Of a stretch of DNA of 7,436 nt, positions 1-7,307 are shown one piece after another (within the stretch, counting starts at the first letter, position 1; every line of letters starts with the position of its first letter). This stretch comes from G963674505 sp964575975 (GTDB lineage: Bacteria; Desulfobacterota; Desulfobacteria; Desulfobacterales; SKZT01). The translations under genes were made by a program, and so were the position numbers. The notes under the pieces are model-generated. The model was not told where the DNA came from and did not search any database. It saw only the letters and a program-made list of their open reading frames with translations. The DNA is taken from the NCBI GenBank assembly GCA_964575975.1, contig CAZNTU010000263.1, positions 1-7,436 on the forward strand, given 5' to 3'.

Positions 1-1063
1 CCCCGTATTCGTAGGCGATTTCGTTTACCCATCGGTAGCGCTGGAGCCTCCCCTTGACTTTCATCGCGCGCCGGTTCTCCGGGCACGGCTCCTTCAGCGC
101 TTCGTATTCCTCCCACACGCTCTTGAGGCTTTTGTCCTTCAATACTATCATGAAGTCCCAATTGTTCTTCCGGCACGCCTCGAACACCGGGCCGTTCGGA
201 TACAGCCCGTCCAGCAGCACTATAATCGGAAGACGTTTGAATTCCTTCTTCAGAAGGGTCGAAAGTCTCTTGAAGGCCTTGAGTTCGCAATCCTGCTTTT
301 CCGAGTCCGGACACCCGTCGTCGTAGGTCAGGAACACGCTGGCAAGCGGGATGGTCATCGAGTTGGAGAAGGCAAGGCTGGCCTCGAGCACGTATACGCA
401 ATATCTTTTCTCCTCCGAATCCCCGGGCACGCTGCGCTCCAAAAGGTTCTCGTCCCAAAGACGACTTCCGGACAGCTTCCCCGTGCCGTCCGCGGCCACG
501 GGATATCTGCCCTTTATCAGGTATCTTGCGAATTTCTTCTTTCTGACAAGGTCCCTGACCAGATCGAAGTGGGCCTTCTGGATTTCGCGCACGTCCGTCT
601 TCTCGAGCAGTCTCGCCAGCGTGTCGCAATGGGGAAGGCTTTCGAGTTCCGGAATAAAAAGCCTTATGTTTTCCAGGAACATCGGACGGGTCATCGTTTC
701 GTTGGCTTGCCGCCTAGAGGACATTTGAAGGACGAACATCAGAATCCCGTATATCATAAGAAGAGTCAGGCCGTACTTTATCTTCTTCGGGTTCCTCGGG
801 TCCTTTATCTTTTCCAGACGCTTGAGAAGCACCGGCAATTTGCTTCTGAGAAGGCGGAATTGCTCCGTAGTTATTTCGCGTCGGGCCCGCCTTTCCTCCT
901 CCACGTCCCGGTACGGGCATTTTCCGTTCGGCTTCGAAGGACGGCGGTCCGCCTCGAATCCGGCAAGCTCCATTTCTTCGCGCAGCTTTCTTTCCGCCGC
1001 CTTTTTCTCCTTCCTTTTAAGCCTTATCTCCTCGCCGTCCGCGCGCTTTTTCGGTTCGCTCAC
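1..1063 (-). CDS. DDE transposase, IS4-like fold (C-terminus beyond window)
   Basis: This is probably the enzyme that cuts and joins the ends of the mobile element. The visible 354 residues read without a stop to the left edge. Residues 1-70 are highly charged and rich in Lys, Arg and Glu, probably helical. A family-typical KDPRNPKKIKYGL stretch lies near 87-99. The first catalytic aspartate is likely D192 in VAADGTG, and the second D285 in IVLLDGLYPNG, followed by the beta-strand-rich NWDFMIVLKD. The catalytic glutamate would lie outside the window. A KQDCELKAFKRL segment at 256-267 is also typical of these transposases. The GTG start at 1063 overlaps the TGA of the DUF4338 gene (GTGA) and has a strong ribosome binding site, so translational coupling is likely. 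The family is inferred from motifs; I cannot assign a named IS group. Confidence 0.75.
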   Translation of the reverse strand, partial: MSEPKKRADGEEIRLKRKEKKAAERKLREEMELAGFEADRRPSKPNGKCPYRDVEEERRARREITTEQFRLLRSKLPVLLKRLEKIKDPRNPKKIKYGLTLLMIYGILMFVLQMSSRRQANETMTRPMFLENIRLFIPELESLPHCDTLARLLEKTDVREIQKAHFDLVRDLVRKKKFARYLIKGRYPVAADGTGKLSGSRLWDENLLERSVPGDSEEKRYCVYVLEASLAFSNSMTIPLASVFLTYDDGCPDSEKQDCELKAFKRLSTLLKKEFKRLPIIVLLDGLYPNGPVFEACRKNNWDFMIVLKDKSLKSVWEEYEALKEPCPENRRAMKVKGRLQRYRWVNEIAYEYG

Positions 1064-1974
1064 GACGCCTCCTCCCGGAAAGGCTCTTCGCGGCAAAGGC
1101 ATTCCCTGAAATCCTTCCTCAGCGCCTTGACGAAAATCAACTTGGGAGTCGTCCGGTAGCTTTTCCCTTTCCTGGCCAGTCCGATTCCCCTAGTCCTTCC
1201 CAGGCATTTCCAGCCGGCCGCCTTGTAGCACGAGCCGTCGTGGAGATTGGCGTCCACGAACGTCTCCATCAGAACCGGCCCGTAGTTCCACCGTTTTTTC
1301 CAGTCTTCGCGAATCCGGCGGCCGAGCTTGCCCAGCACGTGGCTCGCCAGGTTCGGAACCTCGACCCGGGGAAGGAGCAGAAACCGGGCGTTGTTTATCA
1401 AAAGGCCCAGGTTGTTCGACCGTTCGATCCGGTTCCACCCGATCCATTTGTCCCTTTCGCCTATCGCCCTGGCCGCGCCGGCGAAAAGAGCGCACCCGAG
1501 CAACCCTTCCCGGCATCGGAAAAAATAGCGCATGCGGCAGCCGAAAGGCTTGCAGGCCCCCAAATAGTGGTAGCGCGACATGCAATCCTCGAACAGCGAC
1601 CTCGCCTTCCCGCCCTCCGCCGCCTCCACCTCGATTTCCCCCAGGTCCTTCAATCGACCCTCGATCCGGCCCCGGCAAAGCTCCTCGACGCCGGAGTCGG
1701 GCCTGGAAACGGCCTCCCTCGCGCTTGCGATCTTCCGCTTTTCGGGCAGCGACAGCAATCCGGCGGATTCCAGTTTCACGAGAAGGGCCAGGCACGCGTC
1801 TCTTTTGCTCCGGCCCGAGGCCGTGCGCCATTCCAGGTGCTCCCCGATCGTTTCGGCCAGCTCGGTCAGGCTCAGTTTCGGAAAAAGGCCGACCGTTTCC
1901 CTGATTCGTTGGATCTCCGACGCCGAAATCCGTCGGCCGCAATGGATCAGTCCGTTCCTTTCGATACGTTTCAT
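1060..1974 (-). CDS. DruA-like DUF4338 protein, likely mobile-element accessory
   Basis: A 304-residue protein of the DUF4338 family, the family of Druantia component DruA; its biochemical role is not established. The N-terminal part resembles a helix-turn-helix region ending in WRTASGRSKRDACLALLVKL and GLLSLP (residues 49-77). The signature of the main domain follows: YHYLG (135-139), RDKWIGW (174-180), NNARFLLLP (194-202), PNLASHVL (207-214), ETFVD (237-241) and GSCYKAAGWKCLGRTRG (247-263). Length fits a complete family member. I chose ATG at 1974 because a GGGAG site lies ten bases upstream; a TTG at 2010 would add 12 residues without better support. The gene overlaps the transposase by four bases. 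No other Druantia gene (such as the large DruE helicase) is visible, so a role in transposition or element maintenance is my inference. Automatic pipelines would probably label it DruA. Confidence 0.85.
   Translation of the reverse strand: MKRIERNGLIHCGRRISASEIQRIRETVGLFPKLSLTELAETIGEHLEWRTASGRSKRDACLALLVKLESAGLLSLPEKRKIASAREAVSRPDSGVEELCRGRIEGRLKDLGEIEVEAAEGGKARSLFEDCMSRYHYLGACKPFGCRMRYFFRCREGLLGCALFAGAARAIGERDKWIGWNRIERSNNLGLLINNARFLLLPRVEVPNLASHVLGKLGRRIREDWKKRWNYGPVLMETFVDANLHDGSCYKAAGWKCLGRTRGIGLARKGKSYRTTPKLIFVKALRKDFRECLCREEPFREEAS
1068..1076 (-). promoter_or_regulatory. Ribosome binding site for the transposase
   Basis: GGGAGGAGG on the minus strand ends four bases before the GTG at 1063-1061. 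It lies inside the last codons of the upstream DruA-like gene. It supports GTG as the real start, since no ATG start is available nearby in this frame. Confidence 0.6.
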
Positions 1975-2169
1975 AACACGCCGTCTCCCATCTTTCCATT
2001 TGCGACACAAAAGTGGTTCGACGCTAACGTATCAAATTTTGAAATCCGAGTCTATGGTTTTTTTTGCGACAAATTTTTCGGCGCACGCTCCGAATCGCGC
2101 AGTCCGAGGGGTTCTGTGTGATATGCGTCAGAGCTGATGTTTAAGGTTAAAACTTGAAAAGGATCCGCG
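1975..2169. other. Intergenic region between mobile element and efflux operon
   Basis: These 195 bases separate two divergent transcription units, so promoters for both and the element's right end should be here. I see AT-rich stretches (around 2035-2080, including a run of eight T at 2058-2065), a short inverted repeat TCAGAGCTGA at 2128-2137, and an AAGGA ribosome binding site at 2158-2162 for the FUSC gene. No convincing -35/-10 pair on either strand and no terminal inverted repeat could be recognised. Confidence 0.5.
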
Positions 2170-3216
2170 ATGGTTCTTTCCAGGAAAACAAAGGAATCGA
2201 TAAAGACCGCCCTGGCGATGACGATCGTCTATTGGGCGGCTCTTTCCCTGGACTGGGACAACCCGAAGTGGGCGGGTTTTACGGTTGCGTTCATCAGCCT
2301 GTCTACCTTGGGACAATCCCTGAACAAGGCCATGTTGAGAATGCTCGGCACCATAACCGCCTGCGCGGCCTCTTTGACGATGTTTGCCCTTTTTCCCCAG
2401 GACCGCTGGCTGTTTTTCGTTTCCTTCTCCATATACATCGGTTTCTGCACCTACAAAACGGGAGGGGGCAATCACCCCTATTTCTGGAACTGCGCCGGTT
2501 TCGTGGCCGCCATCATCTGCATGGGGGTCGTCTCGGATCCGACCAACGCTTTCCAAACCGCGATTCTTCGAGCCAAGGAAACCGGGTTGGGCATCCTGGT
2601 CTACAGTCTGGTCGCGGTACTACTTTGGCCTAGCGCAAGCAAGGGGCAATTCGAGGCCTCGGCGCGGGAACTGGCCTCGATGTTGAGTCGATTTTATCGC
2701 GGCTGCTTCGAGACGACGACCGGCGTGGACAACGAAAAGAAAATGGAGGATTTGAAAAAGCAGACCGTTGAGCGAAAAAACATGTTCGACCAAATGCTGG
2801 ACGCCGCCGAAACCGACAGTTACGAGATCTGGGAGTCGCGAGACGGATGGCGACGCTTCCAGCGGGTTTCGGCTCGTCTGCTGGAGACGATGGAGCGCTG
2901 GCGCGGGAACGCGAGTATGGCTGGGCCGGGAGAGTTGCGATCATCCTTGCCCGGACTTGCCGCGTTCGATACCGAATTGACCGAGCGGTTCGATCAAATC
3001 GGTCGAATGCTTGGCGACAAGCCCCCCGAAAAACCTCCGGCCGCCGTCGATCTTTCCCCGGACACCGATAAAATCCAGGCAATGAATTCTTTTCAGACGG
3101 CGGCGACTGCGGTCGTCCGAAGCAGGCTTTTGCAAATGGAAGCGCTGACACGGTCCATGTTCGGGATTGTTTCCGAAATCAAGGGATTCGACGAGGCCGA
3201 GTCCCCGAAGGATTGA
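2170..3216 (+). CDS. FUSC-family efflux transporter, N-terminal half (AaeB/YccS-like)
   Basis: This 348-residue inner-membrane protein corresponds to the first half of a fusaric-acid-resistance (FUSC/AaeB/YccS) transporter, the pump subunit of the operon. About six membrane segments lie near residues 11-27, 34-48, 58-75, 79-95, 107-121 and 139-153. They are followed by a cytoplasmic, mostly helical domain to the end. Family hallmarks include PKWAGFTVAF after the first segment, the R57-x-x-G60-T61 motif, R134-x-x-E137 before the sixth segment, and LWP at 152-154. Known single-chain members have roughly 650-720 residues with two such repeats. Here the chain stops after one repeat at a TGA (3214-3216) that is in frame with, and directly followed by, the ATG of the second half. 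The start has an AAGGA site seven bases upstream. The two products would presumably assemble as a split transporter, unless the stop is read through or the gene is decaying. Confidence 0.85.
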   Translation: MVLSRKTKESIKTALAMTIVYWAALSLDWDNPKWAGFTVAFISLSTLGQSLNKAMLRMLGTITACAASLTMFALFPQDRWLFFVSFSIYIGFCTYKTGGGNHPYFWNCAGFVAAIICMGVVSDPTNAFQTAILRAKETGLGILVYSLVAVLLWPSASKGQFEASARELASMLSRFYRGCFETTTGVDNEKKMEDLKKQTVERKNMFDQMLDAAETDSYEIWESRDGWRRFQRVSARLLETMERWRGNASMAGPGELRSSLPGLAAFDTELTERFDQIGRMLGDKPPEKPPAAVDLSPDTDKIQAMNSFQTAATAVVRSRLLQMEALTRSMFGIVSEIKGFDEAESPKD

Positions 3217-4334
3217 ATGGCGGAACCAAAATCGGGTTTCGTTGTCGATCCGGATCGGTTGAAGGCGGCGTTTCAGGCGGCGATAAGCGTTTGGGGGCCA
3301 TTCTTGTCTGGATATATGTCGGCGATGCTCCGGGCGGAAGCGGCATTGTGAGCTTGACCGCCTCTTTGGCAATCACGCTGGCGAATATGCCGCAGTTGTC
3401 GGCCTTCCAGGCATTCGTTCCCCTGCTAACCAGCATTGTCTTCGCCGGTATCGTTCATATGCTGATCATGCCGCAATTGTCGAGCTTCATAGGCTTGGGG
3501 ATTTTGATTTTCCTGGTGATTTTCGCGATCTGCCATCTGTTCGCCGAACCTGAAAGGATGCTGGGAAAGGCCGCCGGACTGGCCATGTTTTTTTCGGTGA
3601 CAGCCATTTCAAACCATCAAGTCTACAGCTTCTTTCTTTTCGCCAACATCGCCCTGATGGGATCTCTGGGTATCCTGGTTCTGGCCGCGTGCGCTTGCAT
3701 CGTTCGCTCTCCCCGCCCCGAAGTGGAGTTTCAAAGACTTTTAGAGCGCTTTTTCCGAAGTTGCGAGCGCCTTGCAAATGCCTTGCGCCAGCGCCCCCGG
3801 CTTGCGTCCGGGGTTCTCGGAAGCTGGCTGTGGCGCTTTCATTTGTTCGAGATATCGACGATTCCGAAAAAACTGGCGGCCTGGAGCCGCTTCGCGGTTT
3901 CCAAGGCCCCGAGGGCCGCTTCGCCCGAGCTTGTGGAGACGTTGGTTCAAAACATTGCCTCCCTCGGCGACCGAATGAAAGAGTTGCTGGAGGAAAGCGG
4001 CGATCTCCGACCCGATTCCTCGCGGGAGGAACTATATAACGAGATCGCCGCCTGGCGCCGGAACCTGCGGGATGTTTTCGCGAGTCTGGCGAGAGACCCT
4101 GCGGCGGGAGACCGGGAAACCTATCGGGCCGGGCTGGTCGAAATCATGGAGAGGATAGAAGCGCACTTGAAAGAATTGCTTGCCGACACGCTGGACGCGA
4201 AGAGCGGCGCCCGAAACGCGGAAAGGTTCTTTCGCATGGCGGGCGCATATCGTGGAGTTTCCGAAACGATCGTCGAATACGCAGAAACCGCCGAGGCCGT
4301 CGATTGGTCCCGGTGGCGAGAGGAAAGGTTTTAA
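3217..4334 (+). CDS. FUSC-family efflux transporter, C-terminal half, with apparent frameshift
   Basis: Second membrane-plus-cytoplasmic repeat of the FUSC transporter. From ATG 3217 the frame reads MAEPKSGFVVDPDRLKAAFQ... up to ISVW, the expected beginning of this half, then degenerates and stops at 3349-3351 (44 residues). The expected continuation, AILVWIYVGDAPGGSGIVSL, lies in the next frame and runs on to TAA at 4332-4334. Adding one G to the five-G run at 3293-3297 joins the parts as ISVWGAILVWIY and gives 372 residues. That fits the family: about six membrane segments in the first 157 residues, then a helical cytoplasmic domain. With the preceding gene the total is about 720 residues, close to YccS. 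AAGGA sits four bases before the ATG, and the upstream TGA abuts it. A TTG at 3213 opens the main frame but gives an N-terminus unlike the family. Explanations are a real mutation, a homopolymer sequencing error, or slippage at the G run. Confidence 0.75.
3293..3297 (+). other. Five-G run at the FUSC frameshift
   Basis: The run lies in GTTTGGGGGCC. Upstream of it family-like sequence is in the frame of ATG 3217; downstream it is in the frame that ends at 4334. The change equals a -1 shift, or one missing G, and yields a smooth VWGAILVW junction in a membrane segment. No classical X-XXY-YYZ slippery heptamer is in frame here, so tandem-tRNA slippage is not favoured. Confidence 0.7.
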
Positions 4335-4357
4335 AAAATGAAAAGAGGAGAAGGGCC

Positions 4358-4570
4358 ATGATTCCCGTGCCTCACGAACTGGCCATCGGCGAGGTTTTCA
4401 TACCGCCGATGCTCGTTGCCGCTATATTGGGAACGACTTCGGCCGTAGTCGCGGCTCGCCTGTTGAACCGATACCGGATTTCCAGATTTTTTTTCTATCC
4501 GCCGCTGGTATTTCTGTCGCTGGCGATCATTTTCACTGTTCTTGTAGGGACTTTCATAATCGGGGTGTAA
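4358..4570 (+). CDS. DUF1656 small membrane protein (AaeX/YdhI-like)
   Basis: A 70-residue inner-membrane protein with two hydrophobic segments at about 15-34 and 47-68, separated by a basic loop (RLLNRYRISR). The opening PHELAIGEVFIPPMLVAA matches the DUF1656 pattern, in which a His-Glu pair and a Gly-Val/Ile-x-x-Pro-Pro stretch precede the first membrane segment. Members such as E. coli AaeX and YdhI are usually encoded between or beside a FUSC pump and its periplasmic adaptor, as here. Their exact role is unknown; an association with the pump is inferred from this conserved linkage. The ATG at 4358 is preceded by AGGAG at seven bases. An upstream in-frame GTG at 4304 would add 18 charged residues inside the end of the FUSC gene and is unlikely. 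Only three bases separate it from the adaptor gene. Confidence 0.88.
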   Translation: MIPVPHELAIGEVFIPPMLVAAILGTTSAVVAARLLNRYRISRFFFYPPLVFLSLAIIFTVLVGTFIIGV

Positions 4571-4573
4571 AGA

Positions 4574-5710
4574 ATGAAGAACGCTTTCAAATATATTCTG
4601 ACGGGAGCCGTCGTGCTGATTGCGGCTGCGGCGGTCTACTATAAATACAGGGATTACATCGTCAACCCATGGACTCGAAACGGCCAGGTTCGCGCTGAAA
4701 TCATCCAGATTACACCGCGGGTCTCGGGCCCGATCGTCAAACTGCCGATCAGGGACAACGGATTCGTAAGCGCCGGCGATCTTCTCTTCGAGGTAGATCC
4801 TCGCACTTTCGAGGCGAACCTGGCAAAAGCCCGGGCGCAATACGACATGGCGAAAGACAACATCAAAGCCTTGGAGAAGCAGGTCGAGGCCGCGAAAGCC
4901 CGGGTAGAGGCGTCCAGCACGGCGGTTCTCCAGGCCCGGAGCGCAATCAAGGAGACGGAATCCCTGATCGAAAAAAGCAAAGCCGATTACGAGCGTCAGA
5001 AGGACCTTTTGCCAAAAAGGGCGACTTCGCAAAAGGCTCTGGACCTGGCCAAAGCCAGCTATGAAATCTCGTTGGAAAAACGGGAGGGCGCCTTGGCCGG
5101 CCTGCTGCAGGCGCAAGCGGGCCTGCGCCAGGCGGAGGCAGCTCTGGCCGAAACCGAGGCCAAGTTGGGAGCCCCCGGAGAAGCCAACGCCGCCCTTAGG
5201 GAGGCGGCGACCTCTCTGCGCGAGGCGGAACTGGATCTCGAGTTCACAAGGGTCGTCGCTCCGGTGGACGGCTACGTCACCAACCTGAACCTCAGAAAAG
5301 GAAGCAATGCGGCAGCCAACCAGCCGGCGCTTGCGCTCGTGGACGTCGACAGTTTCTGGATCGACGCTTATTTCAAGGAGACTTCCATCGCCGCAATCAA
5401 GAGAGGCAACAAGGCGATCGTCACATTGATGGCCTACTCGGACGATCCCCTCGAAGGCTACGTGGACAGCATCGGATGGGGCATTGCCCAAAAGGACGGC
5501 AGCACGGGCTACGAGCTGCTGCCCAACGTGAGCCCGACCTTCGAATGGATCCGGCTGGCGCAAAGGACGCCGGTCAAAATCTTCCTGTCGAACGTTCCCG
5601 GGAAGATCGAATTGCGGGTGGGCACGACCGCCTCCGTTTTGGTCATGTCGGATACGGAAACACCGATTCGCGATATCGACCGCTCGGCGAACGCGAAAAG
5701 CGGCAAATAG
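4574..5710 (+). CDS. HlyD/EmrA/AaeA-type periplasmic adaptor subunit
   Basis: This 378-residue membrane-fusion protein would link the FUSC pump to the outer-membrane channel through the periplasm. It has one N-terminal membrane anchor (about residues 8-23). The first half of a lipoyl/barrel-sandwich domain follows (40-78: QVRAEIIQITPRVSGPI, then NGFVSAGDLLFEVDP). Next come a long alanine- and charge-rich alpha-hairpin (about 79-222), the returning lipoyl half (LEFTRVVAPVDGYV, 222-235) and a beta-barrel domain (about 257-355) with FWIDAYFKET and RLAQRTPVKIFL. These last motifs are characteristic of the EmrA/AaeA branch. The protein is longer than E. coli AaeA (about 310 residues) and closer to EmrA, because of the extended hairpin. 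It has no lipobox, so it is held by the transmembrane helix. Its start lies three bases after the DUF1656 stop, and its stop is 11 bases before the channel gene. Confidence 0.93.
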   Translation: MKNAFKYILTGAVVLIAAAAVYYKYRDYIVNPWTRNGQVRAEIIQITPRVSGPIVKLPIRDNGFVSAGDLLFEVDPRTFEANLAKARAQYDMAKDNIKALEKQVEAAKARVEASSTAVLQARSAIKETESLIEKSKADYERQKDLLPKRATSQKALDLAKASYEISLEKREGALAGLLQAQAGLRQAEAALAETEAKLGAPGEANAALREAATSLREAELDLEFTRVVAPVDGYVTNLNLRKGSNAAANQPALALVDVDSFWIDAYFKETSIAAIKRGNKAIVTLMAYSDDPLEGYVDSIGWGIAQKDGSTGYELLPNVSPTFEWIRLAQRTPVKIFLSNVPGKIELRVGTTASVLVMSDTETPIRDIDRSANAKSGK

Positions 5711-5715
5711 GGAGG
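5710..5715 (+). promoter_or_regulatory. Ribosome binding site for the outer-membrane channel gene
   Basis: GGGAGG overlaps the last base of the adaptor stop codon and lies six bases before ATG 5722. The open frame extends upstream to 5476 inside the adaptor gene, so this site and the following signal peptide decide the start. Confidence 0.6.
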
Positions 5716-5721
5716 CCAGTC

Positions 5722-7254
5722 ATGGCGAACGTGAAAATTTATAGTGGAAAAACGGATGCAGCGGGGAGTGGAAAAACAGGGTTCGCCATGTTTTTTACGG
5801 CTTTGGCGGCGGTCTTGCTGGCAAACGGTTGCGCGGTTCTCGGCCCCGATTACGAGCGTCCCGCAGTCAGAATCGAATCCAACTGGATGTATGCTCAAGA
5901 TACGCTCGCGACCGAAGAAGCTCCGCCGGATCCGAATTGGTGGAAAACGGCCTTCCAGGACCCGGAACTCGACAGGCTTGTCGAGGAGGCGCTGGACCAG
6001 AACCTGACGCTCAGGTCGGCGGCGCTTCGCGTGCTCCAGTCCCAACAGCGGCTCGCCATAGCCGTCGGCAACCAGTTTCCGCAACAGCAGCAGGCGTCGG
6101 GAACGGCGTCGAGACAAAAATCCGAAGGGACCACTTTCGACGCGTACCAGATCGGATTCAACCTCGCCTGGGAAATCGATTTCTGGGGGCGCTTTCGACG
6201 GCTTACGGAATCGGCCTCCGCCGAACTAGGGGCCAGTGTGGCCGGCTACGATGAAGTCCTCGTCTTGCTGGTTACCCAAACGGCCCGGACTTATATCCTC
6301 GTCCGCACCTTCCAGAAACGTCTCGAGGCCGCCCAAACCAATATCCTCCTGCAAAAGGAAAGCCTGAGAATCGCCCAGGCCAAATTCGACGCAGGCGAGG
6401 TCAGCGAGCTGGACGTAAACCAGGCCGAAAGCCTGTTGAACAATACGATAGCGACTTCCTACGCACTGGAGGCTTCCCTGTTGCAGCTCAAAAATTCGTT
6501 GGCGATACTCCTGGGCAAAGTTCCCGGGGAATTGGACTATCTGCCGGGTGAAAAAGGCGACATTCCGAAGCCCGAAAGAGAAATCGCCCTTGGAATGCCT
6601 CAGGACCTTATCCGGAGGCGACCCGACATTCGAATCGCCGAAAGACAGCTCGCCGCCCAGAGCGCGCAGATCGGCTTCGCGGTCACCGAACTGTATCCAC
6701 ATTTCGCCATCGGGGGCTTGATCGGTACGGCCGCCCTGCGCACCGGCGACCTGTTCGAAAACGATTCGGAAACCTGGGATCTTTTCGGCGCTTTCCAGTG
6801 GAATCTGTTCAACTACGGGCGACTCGAGAGCAACGTCAGGCTCCAGGACTCCTTTTTTCAACAATTGCTGACCGACTACCTGAACACCGTGCTGACAGCC
6901 CAGGCCGAGGTGGAAAACGCGATCGTCGCCTACATAAAGTCATACCAGCAACTCAAAGCTTACGAACTGGCGGCGGAGGCGTCGCGACGGGCGGTCGACA
7001 TCTCCGAAACCCAACACCAGGACGGACTGGTCGATTTCAACACTGTCATCAGCGTCTTGAGGACTCACGTCCTGCAACAGGACACTCTCTTTTCGACCAT
7101 GGGAAACGTCGCGTCCAACCTCGTGCAGGTCTACCAGGCCTTGGGCGGAGGCTGGGAAATTCGCGAAAACCGGGATCCGGTGGATTTCCTTCCTTCGGAT
7201 GTAAAAAACGAGATGCGCGAAAGGACTCCCGCCTGGAAAGGAGTTCTGCATTGA
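5722..7254 (+). CDS. NodT/OprM-family outer-membrane efflux lipoprotein (TolC-like channel)
   Basis: A 510-residue outer-membrane factor that would form the trimeric exit duct of the efflux system. The N-terminus has lysines, a hydrophobic core (about 21-35) and a lipobox ending in AANGC-like sequence LANGC, with C37 as the lipidation site. CAVLGPDYERP after it is typical of the NodT/OprM class. PDPNWWKTAFQDPELDRLV begins near residue 72 and marks the entry to the first of two outer-membrane-efflux repeats. RRRPDIRIAERQLAAQSA (about 298-315) and FQWNLFNYGRLESNV (about 358-372) are the conserved signatures of the second. An ALGGGW sequence sits close to the C-terminus, as in related channels. 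The n-region is somewhat long (about 20 residues), but the ribosome binding site supports this start, and M23 would leave too short a signal. It is the last gene of the operon and is followed by a hairpin terminator. Confidence 0.95.
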   Translation: MANVKIYSGKTDAAGSGKTGFAMFFTALAAVLLANGCAVLGPDYERPAVRIESNWMYAQDTLATEEAPPDPNWWKTAFQDPELDRLVEEALDQNLTLRSAALRVLQSQQRLAIAVGNQFPQQQQASGTASRQKSEGTTFDAYQIGFNLAWEIDFWGRFRRLTESASAELGASVAGYDEVLVLLVTQTARTYILVRTFQKRLEAAQTNILLQKESLRIAQAKFDAGEVSELDVNQAESLLNNTIATSYALEASLLQLKNSLAILLGKVPGELDYLPGEKGDIPKPEREIALGMPQDLIRRRPDIRIAERQLAAQSAQIGFAVTELYPHFAIGGLIGTAALRTGDLFENDSETWDLFGAFQWNLFNYGRLESNVRLQDSFFQQLLTDYLNTVLTAQAEVENAIVAYIKSYQQLKAYELAAEASRRAVDISETQHQDGLVDFNTVISVLRTHVLQQDTLFSTMGNVASNLVQVYQALGGGWEIRENRDPVDFLPSDVKNEMRERTPAWKGVLH

Positions 7255-7307
7255 TGCGCCAGGCATACGAAACTTCACCATAGGCGACATGCTTTATTTA
7301 CGGTCCC

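Larger units (their letters stand above)
1..1974 (-). mobile_element. Insertion-sequence-like element: DruA-like gene plus DDE transposase, left part outside window
   Basis: Two minus-strand genes, a DUF4338 protein and a DDE transposase, overlap by four bases and form one transcription unit that continues beyond the left edge. Both use ATA and AGG codons often (at least eight ATA codons in the visible transposase), in contrast to the efflux operon beside them, which suggests a separate origin. The right-hand end of the element must lie between 1975 and 2169, because the efflux operon begins at 2170. I could not find terminal inverted repeats or a target duplication, since the partner end is outside the window. 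The range given covers only the coding core. Confidence 0.6.

Noticed and set aside
569..1159. Plus-strand open frame of 196 codons
   Set aside because: It is antisense to the transposase, whose minus-strand frame carries the DDE motifs; its product has no recognisable features.
1060..1974. A Druantia anti-phage defence system
   Set aside because: Only the DruA-like domain is present. The neighbour is a transposase, and no DruE helicase or other Druantia component is visible in the window.
1240..2121. Long plus-strand open frame of 293 codons
   Set aside because: It lies opposite the DruA-like gene, whose family motifs are clear; its product is low-complexity, proline/arginine-rich and matches no family. 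It is a shadow of high GC content.
2154..2633. Open frame of 159 codons overlapping the FUSC start
   Set aside because: It is in a different frame from the membrane protein and gives a glycine/histidine/arginine-rich sequence without membrane segments.
3214..3216. TGA read as selenocysteine in the FUSC junction
   Set aside because: No SECIS-like hairpin stands out after the codon, the family has no selenocysteine at this linker position, and an ATG follows at once.
5476..5721. Upstream extension of the channel gene
   Set aside because: The added 82 residues lie inside the adaptor gene in another frame; the ribosome binding site and signal peptide support ATG 5722.
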